A stretch of DNA of 64,000 nucleotides, from contig JAKSDI010000207.1 in NCBI GenBank assembly GCA_022360175.1, positions 1 through 64,000 on the forward strand, in the 5' to 3' direction. This stretch comes from Chitinophagales bacterium (GTDB lineage Bacteria > Bacteroidota > Bacteroidia > Chitinophagales > Saprospiraceae). Shown piece by piece: positions 40,793-50,402 of this stretch. The notes under the pieces were generated by a model, which was given only the letters and a program-made list of their open reading frames with translations, had not been told where the DNA came from and searched no databases. The position numbers were made by a program, and so were the translations under genes. Each line of letters starts with the position of its first letter. Positions within the stretch are counted from its first letter, which is position 1.

Positions 40793-42355
40793 ATGAGATA
40801 CGCCAATCTAATTTTCCCGTTTTTTTTATTCATATGCTCCAATGCTTTATCACAAAATGAACCTCCAACAATTATTATACAAGAAGTAGTAGTAGATGAG
40901 GAAAATCAAATAATCACTATCCAGTATGACTTAAGTGATGAGGAAGATGAAGAAATAGAAGTCTTCTTGAGAGCTTCGGGTGACGAAGGACAAAGTTATA
41001 CGATCTCTACTGACGCGGCTACCGGAGATATCGGCTTCCCAATTACTCCTGGCAATGGAAAAGAAATTGTATGGCCTTATACAGGTGAGATTGGTACCGC
41101 TGGAAATTACCAGTTAAAGCTAATAGCGGATGATCACCTCGTGCTAGATCCTGCATTACTAACTGCACAGGTAGATAGCAATCTTTTAAAAGAACGATTG
41201 GAAAACATCATTGGGGTACGCCACTATATCAGCAACCCAGATAACCTTAACCGTTGTAGAGATACGCTAGAGTCCGCTTTCCAAACTTATGGACTAGAGA
41301 CTTTCCGGCAAAATTTCCCCTATGCTGGTACTACCGGCCAAAATATTATCGGTACTCTTTCTGGTACTACAGATGAAGAAGATATTATCATCATTGATGG
41401 GCATTATGATACCGTTAGTAATGCTCCTGGAGCTGATGATAATGGTAGTGCTACTGTAGGGGTTATGGAAGCTGCTCGTATTCTTTCTCAATTCAGATTC
41501 AAGAAAAGTTTGCGGTTTATCGGTTTTGATTTGGAAGAAGCAGGCCTAAGAGGTAGCATCTATTATGTAGATCATTTGACGGAAGGTGAAAATATAGAAG
41601 GAGTACTCAACATGGAAATGATTGCCTATTACAGTGATCAACCCAACTCACAAACCTTGCCAAATGGCTTTGAAATACTCTTTCCGACTGCCGCTGCTCA
41701 AGTAATAGAACAAGAGTACCGTGGTAATTTTATCACCAATACCAGTACTCAGAATTTTGCTAGCCTGGGTAATGCTTTTTACGAAGCTGCTGCAACTTAT
41801 GCTCCAGCATTAAGAGTAATTAATGTGAGTGCTCCGGATGCTATTGTGCCGCCAGACTTATTACGCAGTGACCATGCTCCTTTCTGGGAAGCTGGCATAC
41901 CTGCCCTTATGCTCACTGATGGTGCTAACTTTCGGAATCCAAATTACCATCTATCCTCTGATACTATTGGTACTCTGAATTTTACTTTTATGAGCCAGGT
42001 GGTTCAGGCCATTATTGGTACTGCTGCTGAACTTGCAGAACCTCAACATAGCACTGAAGCTCTAGCCAGTATTCAAATCACTGTGGGCCAACACGATCTC
42101 CATGAGCTTGATTGCCTATATACTTTATCTCCCATTCCCGCAAGGGAGCAATTATTAATTCAATTTGGAGAATGCCACTCCCAAACGCTTTTATTAGAAT
42201 TGATTGCACCTCAAGGCAATGTAGTTCACAAAGAGCATATCATTCCTTCTGTCAGTAAAAAGGAATTAAAAACGGGGCATTTACCTCCTGGTACTTACTG
42301 GCTTAGATTAAGTGATGGCCATCATTTCAGTAATCAAAAAATTATCTTGTTATAA
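40793..42355 (+). CDS. T9SS-secreted M28-family zinc aminopeptidase-like protein
   Basis: 520 residues. Signal peptide 1-20, then an Ig-like domain (~25-115) and the M28 domain (~135-420). Metal ligands seen: His204 in DGHYDTV, Asp in GADDNGSA, the EE pair in FDLEEAGLRGS, and His late in LSSDT and SDHAPF contexts. A T9SS sorting domain is at ~440-520 (LYTLSPIPAREQLLI ... GTYWLRL). It probably trims peptides outside the cell. The stop is immediately followed by the start of the GH109-like gene, so the two form an operon. Confidence 0.88.
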   Translation: MRYANLIFPFFLFICSNALSQNEPPTIIIQEVVVDEENQIITIQYDLSDEEDEEIEVFLRASGDEGQSYTISTDAATGDIGFPITPGNGKEIVWPYTGEIGTAGNYQLKLIADDHLVLDPALLTAQVDSNLLKERLENIIGVRHYISNPDNLNRCRDTLESAFQTYGLETFRQNFPYAGTTGQNIIGTLSGTTDEEDIIIIDGHYDTVSNAPGADDNGSATVGVMEAARILSQFRFKKSLRFIGFDLEEAGLRGSIYYVDHLTEGENIEGVLNMEMIAYYSDQPNSQTLPNGFEILFPTAAAQVIEQEYRGNFITNTSTQNFASLGNAFYEAAATYAPALRVINVSAPDAIVPPDLLRSDHAPFWEAGIPALMLTDGANFRNPNYHLSSDTIGTLNFTFMSQVVQAIIGTAAELAEPQHSTEALASIQITVGQHDLHELDCLYTLSPIPAREQLLIQFGECHSQTLLLELIAPQGNVVHKEHIIPSVSKKELKTGHLPPGTYWLRLSDGHHFSNQKIILL

Positions 42356-43750
42356 ATGAAGAAGCAAAAAGATCAACTAAATAGAAGAGATTTCCTACAA
42401 AAGGCAGCTCTAGCCAGCACCGCTATTTTAACAGCGCCGGCAAGTTCTCTAGCAGCACCTGCCTCCATGAACAAACGTGAGGAAAAAGATAGTATACGCA
42501 TTGGTATCCTTGGGTCAGGGCTTCGCGGCCAAAATCATATCAATGTCTTGCTCAATAGAGATGACTGTGTCATTCCTGCCATATGCGATATTGATGAGGT
42601 TATGATCAAGCGTAGCCTTCAACTATTTGAAAGTAAAAATGCACCCACCCCCAAAGTATATGACTCAGGTGATTATGCTTATTTAGAATTATTGGAAAAA
42701 GAAGAATTAGATGCTGTTATTATTGCCACTCCCTGGATATGGCATACTCCTATGGCTATAGCAGCGATGAAAGCAGGCATTTATGTAGGTATGGAGGTTT
42801 GCGGTGGTTTTTCCATCGATGAGTGCTGGCAACTAGTTAACACCCATGAAGCAACAGGTACTCCTCTTTTCTTCATGGAAAATGTTTGCTACCGAAGGGA
42901 TGTTATGGCGGTACTCAATATGACCAGGCAAGGGCTTTTTGGCGAAATGGTACACCTGGAGTGTGGTTATCAACACGACCTGCGTGGAGTGAAGTTCAAT
43001 GATGGAGTTACGCCCTATAATAGTGGAGTAGAATTTGGAGAAAAAGGTTTTAGTGAAGCTCGCTGGCGTACCAAACATTCTGTACATCGCGATGGAGACC
43101 TCTACCCTACTCATGGAATTGGCCCAGTTGCTCAATATCTAGATATTAATCGTGGCAACAGATTATTATACCTCACATCTACTTCTACTAAATCCAGAGG
43201 ATTACATGATTATATTGTCAATCATCCTAAAGGAGGTAGCAAACACCCAAATGCTGATGTAAAATTCAAACTGGGAGATATCGTAACAACGGTTATCAAA
43301 ACAGCCAATGAAGAAAGTATTATTATCAGCCATGATACTAATTTACCCCGGCCCTATTCGCTAGGGTTTCGCGTGCAGGGCACAAAAGGCATTTGGATGG
43401 ATGTCAATCAATCGATACATATAGAAGGGAAAAGCCCACCCCATCGTTGGGAAGCAGCGCAGTCCTATCTAGATGAATACGATCATCCTCTCTGGAAAAA
43501 ATATGCAGCGCAAGCTACTGGTGCAGGACATGGAGGAATGGACTGGTTTTTGATCCATGCTATGGTGGAAAGTGTTAAGCGTGCGACCCCTCCTCCCATT
43601 GATGTTTACGATGCTGCCACCTGGCTTTCTATCACTCCTTTATCGGAGCAATCGATTGCAATGGGAAGCCAACCAATGCCCCTTCCTGATTTTACTCGTG
43701 GAAGATGGACGGAATGGAAGAATACGTTTGCCCTTGGTAGTGAATATTGA
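42356..43750 (+). CDS. GH109-type Gfo/Idh/MocA protein with Tat signal
   Basis: 464 residues. The twin-arginine signal RRDFLQKAAL is at ~10-19. The Rossmann NAD-binding motif GILGSGLRGQNH comes shortly after, and the C-terminal domain has ECGYQHDLRG and YPTHGIGPVAQYLDINRG, matching the GH109 alpha-N-acetylgalactosaminidase subgroup, which uses tightly bound NAD+ for an oxidation-elimination mechanism. Tat export fits a folded, cofactor-loaded periplasmic enzyme. It directly follows the M28 gene (no intervening base), hinting at combined degradation of glycoproteins or mucin-like material. The exact sugar is unproven. Confidence 0.85.
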   Translation: MKKQKDQLNRRDFLQKAALASTAILTAPASSLAAPASMNKREEKDSIRIGILGSGLRGQNHINVLLNRDDCVIPAICDIDEVMIKRSLQLFESKNAPTPKVYDSGDYAYLELLEKEELDAVIIATPWIWHTPMAIAAMKAGIYVGMEVCGGFSIDECWQLVNTHEATGTPLFFMENVCYRRDVMAVLNMTRQGLFGEMVHLECGYQHDLRGVKFNDGVTPYNSGVEFGEKGFSEARWRTKHSVHRDGDLYPTHGIGPVAQYLDINRGNRLLYLTSTSTKSRGLHDYIVNHPKGGSKHPNADVKFKLGDIVTTVIKTANEESIIISHDTNLPRPYSLGFRVQGTKGIWMDVNQSIHIEGKSPPHRWEAAQSYLDEYDHPLWKKYAAQATGAGHGGMDWFLIHAMVESVKRATPPPIDVYDAATWLSITPLSEQSIAMGSQPMPLPDFTRGRWTEWKNTFALGSEY

Positions 43751-43911
43751 CATTTCACGTCAGTTAATATAGAGTGCTTAAAATCTAATTGATAATCTAT
43801 GTCAGCCTGCTGCCAATTAGTTATAAAGCAGTTGTCGCGTCCGGGACATACGTTACAATATTCGCTATATTAGCATTACCGTACAATTAATAGTGATCAA
43901 AACAAGCCCTG

Positions 43912-44592
43912 ATGAGAACATTCATAGCCATTCTATGCTTATGTGGCAGTGCCCATTTTATCAATGCGCAAGGCTTTTCTTTTGCCCCTGAAGCAATGAT
44001 AGAAGATTATGCAAGCTTTGAGCAATATAATATCTTCCAGATTGATATCAACAACGATACAGATGAAGCACTACAGTTATCCTGGCGGCGGCTCGAAGCA
44101 GATTATCCTGAAGGCTGGGAAATATCTTTCTGTGATAATAATGTATGTTATGGCTTAATTCCCATCAATGGTGATATGATACCATTCAATTCGGATGAAT
44201 ATGCCTTCCTGAAGTTAGATGTCAACCCTCACCAAATCCCAGGCACTGGCACATTCCAGTTCATGGTGTTCCCAAGTGATGATACTGACAATTTTAAGGT
44301 TTCTACTTTTATTATCCATGCTGGTACTCCTAGTAACACATTAGATGTAACAACTCTTAATATAAAGGTTGGCCCCAATCCTGTGCAAGACTGGTTAAGC
44401 ATTGAAAATCCTGGCATTCAGGAAATTGACATGCATCTCCTTTCGGCAAATGGGCAATCAGTTTACAGCGGTAAACTAACCGCTCATTCAAAAGAACAAA
44501 TTGATCTGAGTAAATTAAAAGCAGGTACTTATTTTATCAATGCCATGATTGACGGTATCCCTGCATTTAACTTTCCAATAGTTAAACTATAA
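43912..44592 (+). CDS. Small T9SS-exported protein
   Basis: 226 residues. Signal peptide 1-19 (ending INAQ), an Ig-like domain (~25-140, with EDYASFEQYNIFQIDINND and a CDNNVCYG cysteine loop) and a T9SS sorting domain (~150-226: IKVGPNPVQDWLSIENPG ... GTYFINAM). No catalytic motif. It sits alone between the GH109-like and C25 genes. Confidence 0.78.
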   Translation: MRTFIAILCLCGSAHFINAQGFSFAPEAMIEDYASFEQYNIFQIDINNDTDEALQLSWRRLEADYPEGWEISFCDNNVCYGLIPINGDMIPFNSDEYAFLKLDVNPHQIPGTGTFQFMVFPSDDTDNFKVSTFIIHAGTPSNTLDVTTLNIKVGPNPVQDWLSIENPGIQEIDMHLLSANGQSVYSGKLTAHSKEQIDLSKLKAGTYFINAMIDGIPAFNFPIVKL

Positions 44593-44676
44593 TCAAAAAA
44601 TAACTTCCTAAGACTAGTTGCTCGCTCTTACGTTGATTCTCCGGTAAAAGCGAAAACAGGGAAGTTATTTTTTGAT
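44592..44676. terminator. Long perfect-stem hairpin between two plus genes
   Basis: 17-bp perfect arms (ATCAAAAAATAACTTCC and its complement) around a 51-nt loop, starting at the stop codon of the 226-residue gene. It probably acts as terminator; the stem resembles that at 39210-39292. Confidence 0.6.
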
Positions 44677-44711
44677 CAATTCGTGCTAAAAAATATTTCA
44701 ATTCCATCATT

Positions 44712-47700
44712 ATGAAAAGAATATTACCTTTTCTGCTGCTCCTTGCCACCATTAGCTTGCAGGCTCAGCAAATTGAATTTGTCAGTCAGGATAATGAATC
44801 CATTACCCTGCGTTGTCAGCTTACTGACTTTGAACTAACCACAGTGAATACTCCACAAGGAGAAGCCGTACAGGTAAACATTCAGGATGGTACCCCTCTT
44901 CTGAAAGCAGGAGCTCCAGAAGTTCCTAAGCTAACTGCTTCATACATCCTGAAGCACTTCCAATCAGGTAAAGTAAAAATCCTCAGCAGTGAGTACACCG
45001 ATTATGAAGATATTTTATTAGCCCCTTCTAAAGGTAATCTGTATCGCGATGTAAACCCTTCTAGTATTCCCTATGAATTTGGGCCTGTTTATGAGCAAGA
45101 TGTATTCTTTCCAAGAGAATTGGTAAAAAAGCAAGCGCCCTACGTGTTTAGAGATTATCGTGGCCAAACTGCACAGTTTTTTCCAGTACAATACAATCCA
45201 GTACAACAAGTACTAAGAATTTATGATGAGATTGTAGTTTCTATCGAACTGGAAGAAGACGCATCTTTACTAGCAGCCGAAAATGTAAGAGCTAGCAGAA
45301 ACATTCCAGAACCCTATCACTTCCTCTATGAAAAGCGCTTTTTAAACTATCAAGATGAAAGCCGTTATGATCCTGTTGGAGAGTTGGGTAGTATGCTAAT
45401 TATAACTACAGAAACTTATACTCCACAGATCGAGGACATGGTACGCTGGAAAAACCAAAAAGGTATACCTACAGAAGTAGTGCTAATGTCTGAAATTGGC
45501 GAAAGCCCGGAAGCTGTACTTTCTTTTATAAATGAATACTATCAAAACAATGGGCTGACTTACCTATTGATTATTGGTGATGAAAATGATGTACCAACTC
45601 AGCAAACAGCTCAGCAAAATGCATGTGACCACTGCTATGCGCAGCAGGAAGGCAACGACCACTATCCAGAATTTTTTGTTGGTCGTTTGAATGCAGAAAA
45701 CCCAGAGCAATTACAAGTTATGCTCGATCGAAACATGCTATACGAGTTAAATCCTGGCATGGATAACCCTGACTGGTTCTCAACCGCTCTCGGTTTCGGT
45801 TCAAGCGAAGGCCCTGGTGATGACGACGAATATGATTATGAACACCTTAATAATATTAAGTCTAGCCTGCTAGATTATGGATTTAGCCACGTTTATGAAT
45901 TCTATGATGGTAGCCAGGCCAGTAGCTCCCCTACTCCTGGTGATCCTACTGCCGATGCTGGTGGCAACCCAAATGCTGCTATGATCAATGAGGTAATCAA
46001 TAATGGTGCTACTTTAATGAACTATACTGGCCATGGTGATCATGGTATTCTAGTCTCTGGTAGTTTCAATAATACTGCTATTAATCAGTTGACCAATAAT
46101 GGTGCTTATCCATTCCTTATTGCAGTTGCCTGCTGTGTAGGTGATTTCCAGAACGACTTTGGATCAGGCCCTTGTCTTGGTGATACCTGGATACGCGCAA
46201 CCGATGATGCTACAGGATTGCCTTCAGGAGGTATCGGAGGGTGTTTCTCCAGTATCTTACAAAGCTGGGCTCCTCCTATGGAAGGACAGGATGAAATGAA
46301 TGCTCTGATAGTAGAAGCAGGCACTTATGATATTCGCCATACAATGGGTGGTATCGTTATTCATGGTGGTGGTGCAATGATTGATGCTTACGGCGGTGGT
46401 GGAGATGAAATGATGGATACCTGGAACATTTTTGGTGATCCTTCTATCGCTTTATGGACACGTACTCCTGAAGCACTGGTAGCAGACCATGTAGAAGCTA
46501 CATTTATAGGAGCGACACAGCTTGAAGTATCTTGCAATGTTGAAGGTGCATTAGTAGGGCTTTATTATGAAGGCAAAAATATAGCTTATGGCGTAGTAGA
46601 AGGAGGTTTTGCCAATCTGGACTTCGAAGCATTAGAATTCCCTTCTCCTCTTACAGTAACTGTAACCGCTTATAATCACCTTCCTTATCAGGGAGATGTA
46701 CAGGTTACTCCTCTGGAAGGCCCATATGTAATTTTGTCTGAATATGAAATTGATGATACAAACGGTGGCAACGCCAATCTGGTAGTAGACTACAGTGAAA
46801 CAATTGATCTTAATGTCACCATGTCTAATGTAGGATTAGATACTGCACGTGCCGTACAAACTACAATCAGCACTGACGTTGAAGAAATTACACTAATCAA
46901 TGATACATTCGTTTGGGGAGATATCGCCAATGAAGAAGCAATGAGCCAGGATGCTGCTTTCTCTTTCTCTGTTGCTGACTATATTGTAGACCAAATGGCA
47001 GTACCTTTCCAGCTAACAACAGTAGATGAAAATGACAATACCTGGACACGTAATATTTCTGTGATCATCAATGCTCCAGTATTAGAATTAGGTGCTATTA
47101 CTGTTGATGATGCGATCACTGGTAATGGCAATGGCAGATTAGATCCAGGTGAATCCGTAAATATTATCATCGAAAATCTGAATGTAGGGCATAGTGATTC
47201 TCCAGAGGCATTAGCAGTTCTATCAACTACTAATCCATATATCGAAATAGTAGGAAACAATCAATCTGTGGGTGTTATTTCAGATAATAGCTCAGCAGTC
47301 TATACTGTAAATGTTGCACAGGACATTCCAATAGCAACAGTTATAGAAATGGAATACCAGCTGACTGCAGGGCCTTATGGACTGAATGCGCTGCCAGTAT
47401 TAAGTGCCAACCTACTGATAGAAGAATTTGAAACTGATAATCTGGAAACTGATATTTACGGATGGAATAATAATGAAGGCCATCCTTGGTTCTTAACAGA
47501 TTTTGAACCATATGCTGGCGCTCAATGCTTGCAATCTGCAGATATTGAAAACTCTCAAATTTCATCAGTCAAGATGGATATCAATATATTAGAAGATGGG
47601 CAGATGACATTCTCTCGCCGTGTATCTTCTGAAAGCGGATGGGATTTCCTATACTTCTATATGGATGGAGAACAGCTAGGAGAATGGTCTGGTGAAGAGG

Positions 47701-48137
47701 CTTGGGAAGAAGTTACCTTCGATGTACCTGCCGGAGAACATGGTTTTGTATGGACTTACTTCAAAGACCAGTATATCTCTGACGGCATGGATGCTGCCTG
47801 GATAGATGACATCATTTTACCTCCTTTTGAAACGCTGGATACAACCACTATTAATAGCATAGAAGAATTAGGACTTACTGATATCCGCTTGACCATAGCT
47901 CCTAATCCTGTTAAAGAAACTGCGATTATTAATTATGAGTTAGGACAGGCACAAACTGCTAGTCTATTTTTGATAAACAATCAAGGTATTGTATTGAATA
48001 CCTTAACAGCTCCTGCTGAACACCTAAGAGCCATTCACCAAGTCAAGCTGGAAATGGATACTTATCCTGCGGGACTATATTATGTACTACTTAGAACAGA
48101 AAATGGCACTAAAGTTGCCAGAGTCGTGAAAGAATAA
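44712..48137 (+). CDS. Gingipain-like C25 cysteine protease, T9SS-secreted
   Basis: 1,141 residues. Signal peptide 1-19, C25 propeptide (~25-200), then the caspase-like catalytic domain (~225-600) with His441 in NYTGHGDHG and Cys474/Cys475 in AVACCVGDF, as in gingipains. Ig-like and CARDB-like domains follow (~680-900), then a galactose-binding-like domain (GWDFLYFYMDGEQLGEWSGE, ~970-1050) and a T9SS sorting domain (LTIAPNPVKETAIINYEL). Substrate specificity (Arg or Lys) cannot be read from the sequence. Likely a surface or secreted protease for nutrient acquisition or maturation of other T9SS cargo. Confidence 0.93.
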   Translation: MKRILPFLLLLATISLQAQQIEFVSQDNESITLRCQLTDFELTTVNTPQGEAVQVNIQDGTPLLKAGAPEVPKLTASYILKHFQSGKVKILSSEYTDYEDILLAPSKGNLYRDVNPSSIPYEFGPVYEQDVFFPRELVKKQAPYVFRDYRGQTAQFFPVQYNPVQQVLRIYDEIVVSIELEEDASLLAAENVRASRNIPEPYHFLYEKRFLNYQDESRYDPVGELGSMLIITTETYTPQIEDMVRWKNQKGIPTEVVLMSEIGESPEAVLSFINEYYQNNGLTYLLIIGDENDVPTQQTAQQNACDHCYAQQEGNDHYPEFFVGRLNAENPEQLQVMLDRNMLYELNPGMDNPDWFSTALGFGSSEGPGDDDEYDYEHLNNIKSSLLDYGFSHVYEFYDGSQASSSPTPGDPTADAGGNPNAAMINEVINNGATLMNYTGHGDHGILVSGSFNNTAINQLTNNGAYPFLIAVACCVGDFQNDFGSGPCLGDTWIRATDDATGLPSGGIGGCFSSILQSWAPPMEGQDEMNALIVEAGTYDIRHTMGGIVIHGGGAMIDAYGGGGDEMMDTWNIFGDPSIALWTRTPEALVADHVEATFIGATQLEVSCNVEGALVGLYYEGKNIAYGVVEGGFANLDFEALEFPSPLTVTVTAYNHLPYQGDVQVTPLEGPYVILSEYEIDDTNGGNANLVVDYSETIDLNVTMSNVGLDTARAVQTTISTDVEEITLINDTFVWGDIANEEAMSQDAAFSFSVADYIVDQMAVPFQLTTVDENDNTWTRNISVIINAPVLELGAITVDDAITGNGNGRLDPGESVNIIIENLNVGHSDSPEALAVLSTTNPYIEIVGNNQSVGVISDNSSAVYTVNVAQDIPIATVIEMEYQLTAGPYGLNALPVLSANLLIEEFETDNLETDIYGWNNNEGHPWFLTDFEPYAGAQCLQSADIENSQISSVKMDINILEDGQMTFSRRVSSESGWDFLYFYMDGEQLGEWSGEEAWEEVTFDVPAGEHGFVWTYFKDQYISDGMDAAWIDDIILPPFETLDTTTINSIEELGLTDIRLTIAPNPVKETAIINYELGQAQTASLFLINNQGIVLNTLTAPAEHLRAIHQVKLEMDTYPAGLYYVLLRTENGTKVARVVKE

Positions 48138-48152
48138 GAAGGTGTTTAAATT

Positions 48153-48339
48153 TAGAACATGTTTAAAATTAATCCTTTCGGTAATATGAACGCCTTACTT
48201 CACCGGACTTTAGCTATTTTTCGGTACGTACTTTCCCGCTACGGGCCCGTCTGGGGCAAGTATGCACCTCAAAATGAGCTTCGTGCGGTTTTGTAATTCA
48301 TTTCATATTATTCAAAAAACTAAATTTAAACATGTTCTT
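48153..48339. mobile_element. MITE-like element (~187 bp) with AGAACATGTTTAAA ends
   Basis: 14-bp perfect inverted ends, AGAACATGTTTAAA (48154-48167) and TTTAAACATGTTCT (48325-48338). Non-coding interior with 'cgtactttcccgctacgggcccg'-like GC-richer centre. Just beyond it (48366-48425) is a separate imperfect inverted repeat, CCCCCGG...CTGAGGGGG. Confidence 0.55.
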
Positions 48340-48467
48340 AGTTTTTTAGTACTTTAATAGGTACTCCTCCCCCGGCCTTTAGCCGACTTCTCCAAAGAGG
48401 AGCTGCCCACAGGGCTGAGGGGGATGTCTATAAGTTTAAACTACTTCATATTCTAAATTATTCGTAC

Positions 48468-48506
48468 AGTTCTCGGGTGACTTTAAGAAACAGTTACCCG
48501 AGAACT
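48468..48506 (-). terminator. Terminator after modA
   Basis: Arms AGTTCTCGGGTGAC and GTTACCCGAGAACT (13 of 14 pairs) just past the modA stop on the minus strand. Confidence 0.6.
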
Positions 48507-48507
48507 A

Positions 48508-49296
48508 CTATAATACCTCATAGCCATAATTGCTAAGTATCTCCTTTGCTTTTTCTGATGATAGATAATCGTAAAATTGCTTTCCCTTTTCAGTAGAAGA
48601 ACGATCTCTTTCAATTACGACCACTCCCTGTTCTATTGGAGAATACCAATCGCTTTCTATTTCGATCCATTTTCCTTTACCTTTCAGTTCAGAAGATACA
48701 ACAACAGACATAGCTGTAAATCCCATTTCTGCTGATTTTGCGATGATAAACTGATTGGTTTGAGCAATGCTCTCTCCATACACCAGCTTATGTTTAAGCT
48801 CCTCCAGCAATTGATTTTTCTTAAGCAATTCTATAGCCGCTACGCCATATGGAGCAGTTTTAGGATTTGCTAAAGCAATATGCTGGATAGATTCACTATT
48901 CAGTGTGTTAATAGAAGGAGTAAGTCCTTCTTTCATTGTCCACAATACCAGTTTCCCTCTTGCGTATACTTTAGGTGGTCCTGCTGCCATGCCGCTCTTA
49001 AATATCTCATTAGGATAGATCATATTGGCAGAAACAAATACATCAAAAGGAGCTCCCTGTTTTATCTGTGCGGTCAATTTTCCAGAAGAGCTAATTGTCA
49101 TTTCACATTTTACTCCCGTTTCTTCCGTAAATCCCCTGATGAGTTCATTCATAGCAAATTGCATATTGGCTGCAACAGCTATCATAATCGAGGGATTGCT
49201 GGCTTCTTGTTTTTGAGAAGCATTATTGCATGATAACAAAAGTAGAATGACAAATAGTGATGAGAATCGATTAAGTGATGTAAAATGTTTATCCAT
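48508..49296 (-). CDS. modA: Molybdate/tungstate-binding lipoprotein ModA
   Basis: 262 residues. Lipoprotein signal with LLLLSC (Cys23). The mature protein starts the ModA fold: MIAVAANMQFAMNELIRGFTEETGVKCEMTISSSGKLTAQIKQGAPFDVFVSA, and later AELEL-type ligands in IALANPKTAPYGVAA and MGFTAMSVVV. It should capture molybdate in the periplasm and hand it to ModB/ModC. Neither is adjacent (the neighbours are repeat DNA and a RAYT), so it is an orphan copy or the transporter lies elsewhere. Some relatives bind other small oxyanions. Confidence 0.88.
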   Translation of the reverse strand: MDKHFTSLNRFSSLFVILLLLSCNNASQKQEASNPSIMIAVAANMQFAMNELIRGFTEETGVKCEMTISSSGKLTAQIKQGAPFDVFVSANMIYPNEIFKSGMAAGPPKVYARGKLVLWTMKEGLTPSINTLNSESIQHIALANPKTAPYGVAAIELLKKNQLLEELKHKLVYGESIAQTNQFIIAKSAEMGFTAMSVVVSSELKGKGKWIEIESDWYSPIEQGVVVIERDRSSTEKGKQFYDYLSSEKAKEILSNYGYEVL

Positions 49297-49374
49297 CTTA
49301 TAGTAGCATATCTTTTGAAAAGGTCAAGATAAAGAGGTTTCAAGATTAATACTCACTGCAATACGACTAGGTTC

Positions 49375-49414
49375 TACAAATCACAAACGCTCGTTACGAC
49401 GTCTTTCGTCGTAT
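49375..49414. repeat. RAYT-flanking 40-bp repeat, left copy
   Basis: Identical over 40 bp to 50363-50402. It contains a TACGACG / CGTCGTA hairpin with a 5-nt loop. A second hairpin follows at ~49455 (GTCAGGACCT / AGGTCCTGAC). This is the layout of a REP/BIME element next to its RAYT gene. Confidence 0.7.
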
Positions 49415-49527
49415 ATAGCTTTCAAATTCATGGAAATCAAACCTCGAAGTTTATGGCAGTCAGGACCTGGAGGTCCTGACCTTGACCGCTGCGGACAGGA
49501 TGTCCTGGCGAGCGACAAGTAAATGAT

Positions 49528-50115
49528 TTAAATTCCCATGTTAATAAAACCAATATCATTCCAAATATCATCTAATATAGATACTTCCAGTAAACCACCA
49601 TTACCAGCGTAATTAGAAGCACTACTATACATGTAATATTCTGGTTCAGTTACGATTTTTGCTTTAACAGGATTGAGGTGAATATAAGCAAGTTTTTGTC
49701 TTATTACTTTTGGAGAGTATAAAGCGATGGGATGATTATCATGCCTCCAAACCTGATGTTTTCTTCCTGTCCTATTCTTTCTTGCATTGAATGCAAAATG
49801 ATTCAATAACCATTCTCTTCTACTTTCGGGATAATTCCAATCCTGGATGCGATTCAATATTTCCTTTGCAGTGAAGGATTTGAATTGCTGAAGAATTGTG
49901 GAAAGTCCTTTTTTTTCATCAGTTCTTGCAATGAGATGAATATGATTGGACATGATTACATAAGCATTAAGAATCAGCCCTTTTTCTTTTTGACAGAATC
50001 GCAGGCTATCTATTACAATATCGCGATACGTAGAATTGGAAAAAATATCAATCCACTCTACAATTCTACAAGTCAGGAAATTGAGACCTTGTTGGTCAAG
50101 TATTTTATATCTCAT
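49528..50115 (-). CDS. REP-associated tyrosine transposase (RAYT, IS200-like Y1)
   Basis: 195 residues. The HUH metal motif is HIH in IMSNHIHLIART. The catalytic Tyr is expected in the YYMYSSASNYAGN segment near the C-terminus, preceded by YIHLNPVKAKIV, a standard RAYT signature. These enzymes cut and join single-stranded DNA at REP hairpins and act as domesticated single-copy transposases. The gene is flanked on both sides by identical 40-bp REP-like repeats (49375-49414 and 50363-50402), and a MITE copy lies directly upstream. It appears intact. Confidence 0.92.
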   Translation of the reverse strand: MRYKILDQQGLNFLTCRIVEWIDIFSNSTYRDIVIDSLRFCQKEKGLILNAYVIMSNHIHLIARTDEKKGLSTILQQFKSFTAKEILNRIQDWNYPESRREWLLNHFAFNARKNRTGRKHQVWRHDNHPIALYSPKVIRQKLAYIHLNPVKAKIVTEPEYYMYSSASNYAGNGGLLEVSILDDIWNDIGFINMGI

Positions 50116-50182
50116 ATTTCGAAGGGCGTTAGTTTATTAAAAAGGATTTATCAAAATACAAACTATTTATATCAAGAGTACA

Positions 50183-50348
50183 TAAGTAAGAGAGCACATT
50201 CAATTAATCTTTTTATGGTGGCATCTTTTTACTTATATCTGTGTTACGTACTCGTGTTAATAGCTATGGCTATTACACTCCGCCGCGCCTTGATCTGACC
50301 AAAAACCTGCTCGACCAAAAAAGCAATCTAATTATGCTCTCTTACTTA
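50183..50348. mobile_element. MITE copy 2 (166 bp), TAAGTAAGAGAGCA inverted ends
   Basis: Perfect 14-bp terminal inverted repeats. The interior is very similar to the copy at 58537 (shared 'ctattacactccgccgcg', 'ccttgatctga', 'ccaaaaaagcaa'). It sits ~70 bp upstream of the RAYT start. Confidence 0.8.
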
Positions 50349-50362
50349 AATGACTAAAGTCC

Positions 50363-50402
50363 ACAAATCACAAACGCTCGTTACGACGTCTTTCGTCGTA
50401 TA
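50363..50402. repeat. RAYT-flanking 40-bp repeat, right copy
   Basis: Same 40 bp as 49375-49414, in direct orientation, followed by an imperfect GTGGACC / GGTCCA hairpin. The region up to 50633 contains no gene; a stem ATACCAC / GTGGTAT lies near 50575-50595 in the leader of the PKD gene. Confidence 0.7.

Noticed and set aside
48880..49233. 117-residue plus-strand frame
   Set aside because: Antisense to modA, which has full family motifs.
49375..50402. Possible CRISPR-like direct repeats
   Set aside because: Only two copies, ~1 kb apart with a transposase between; no spacer array or cas genes.
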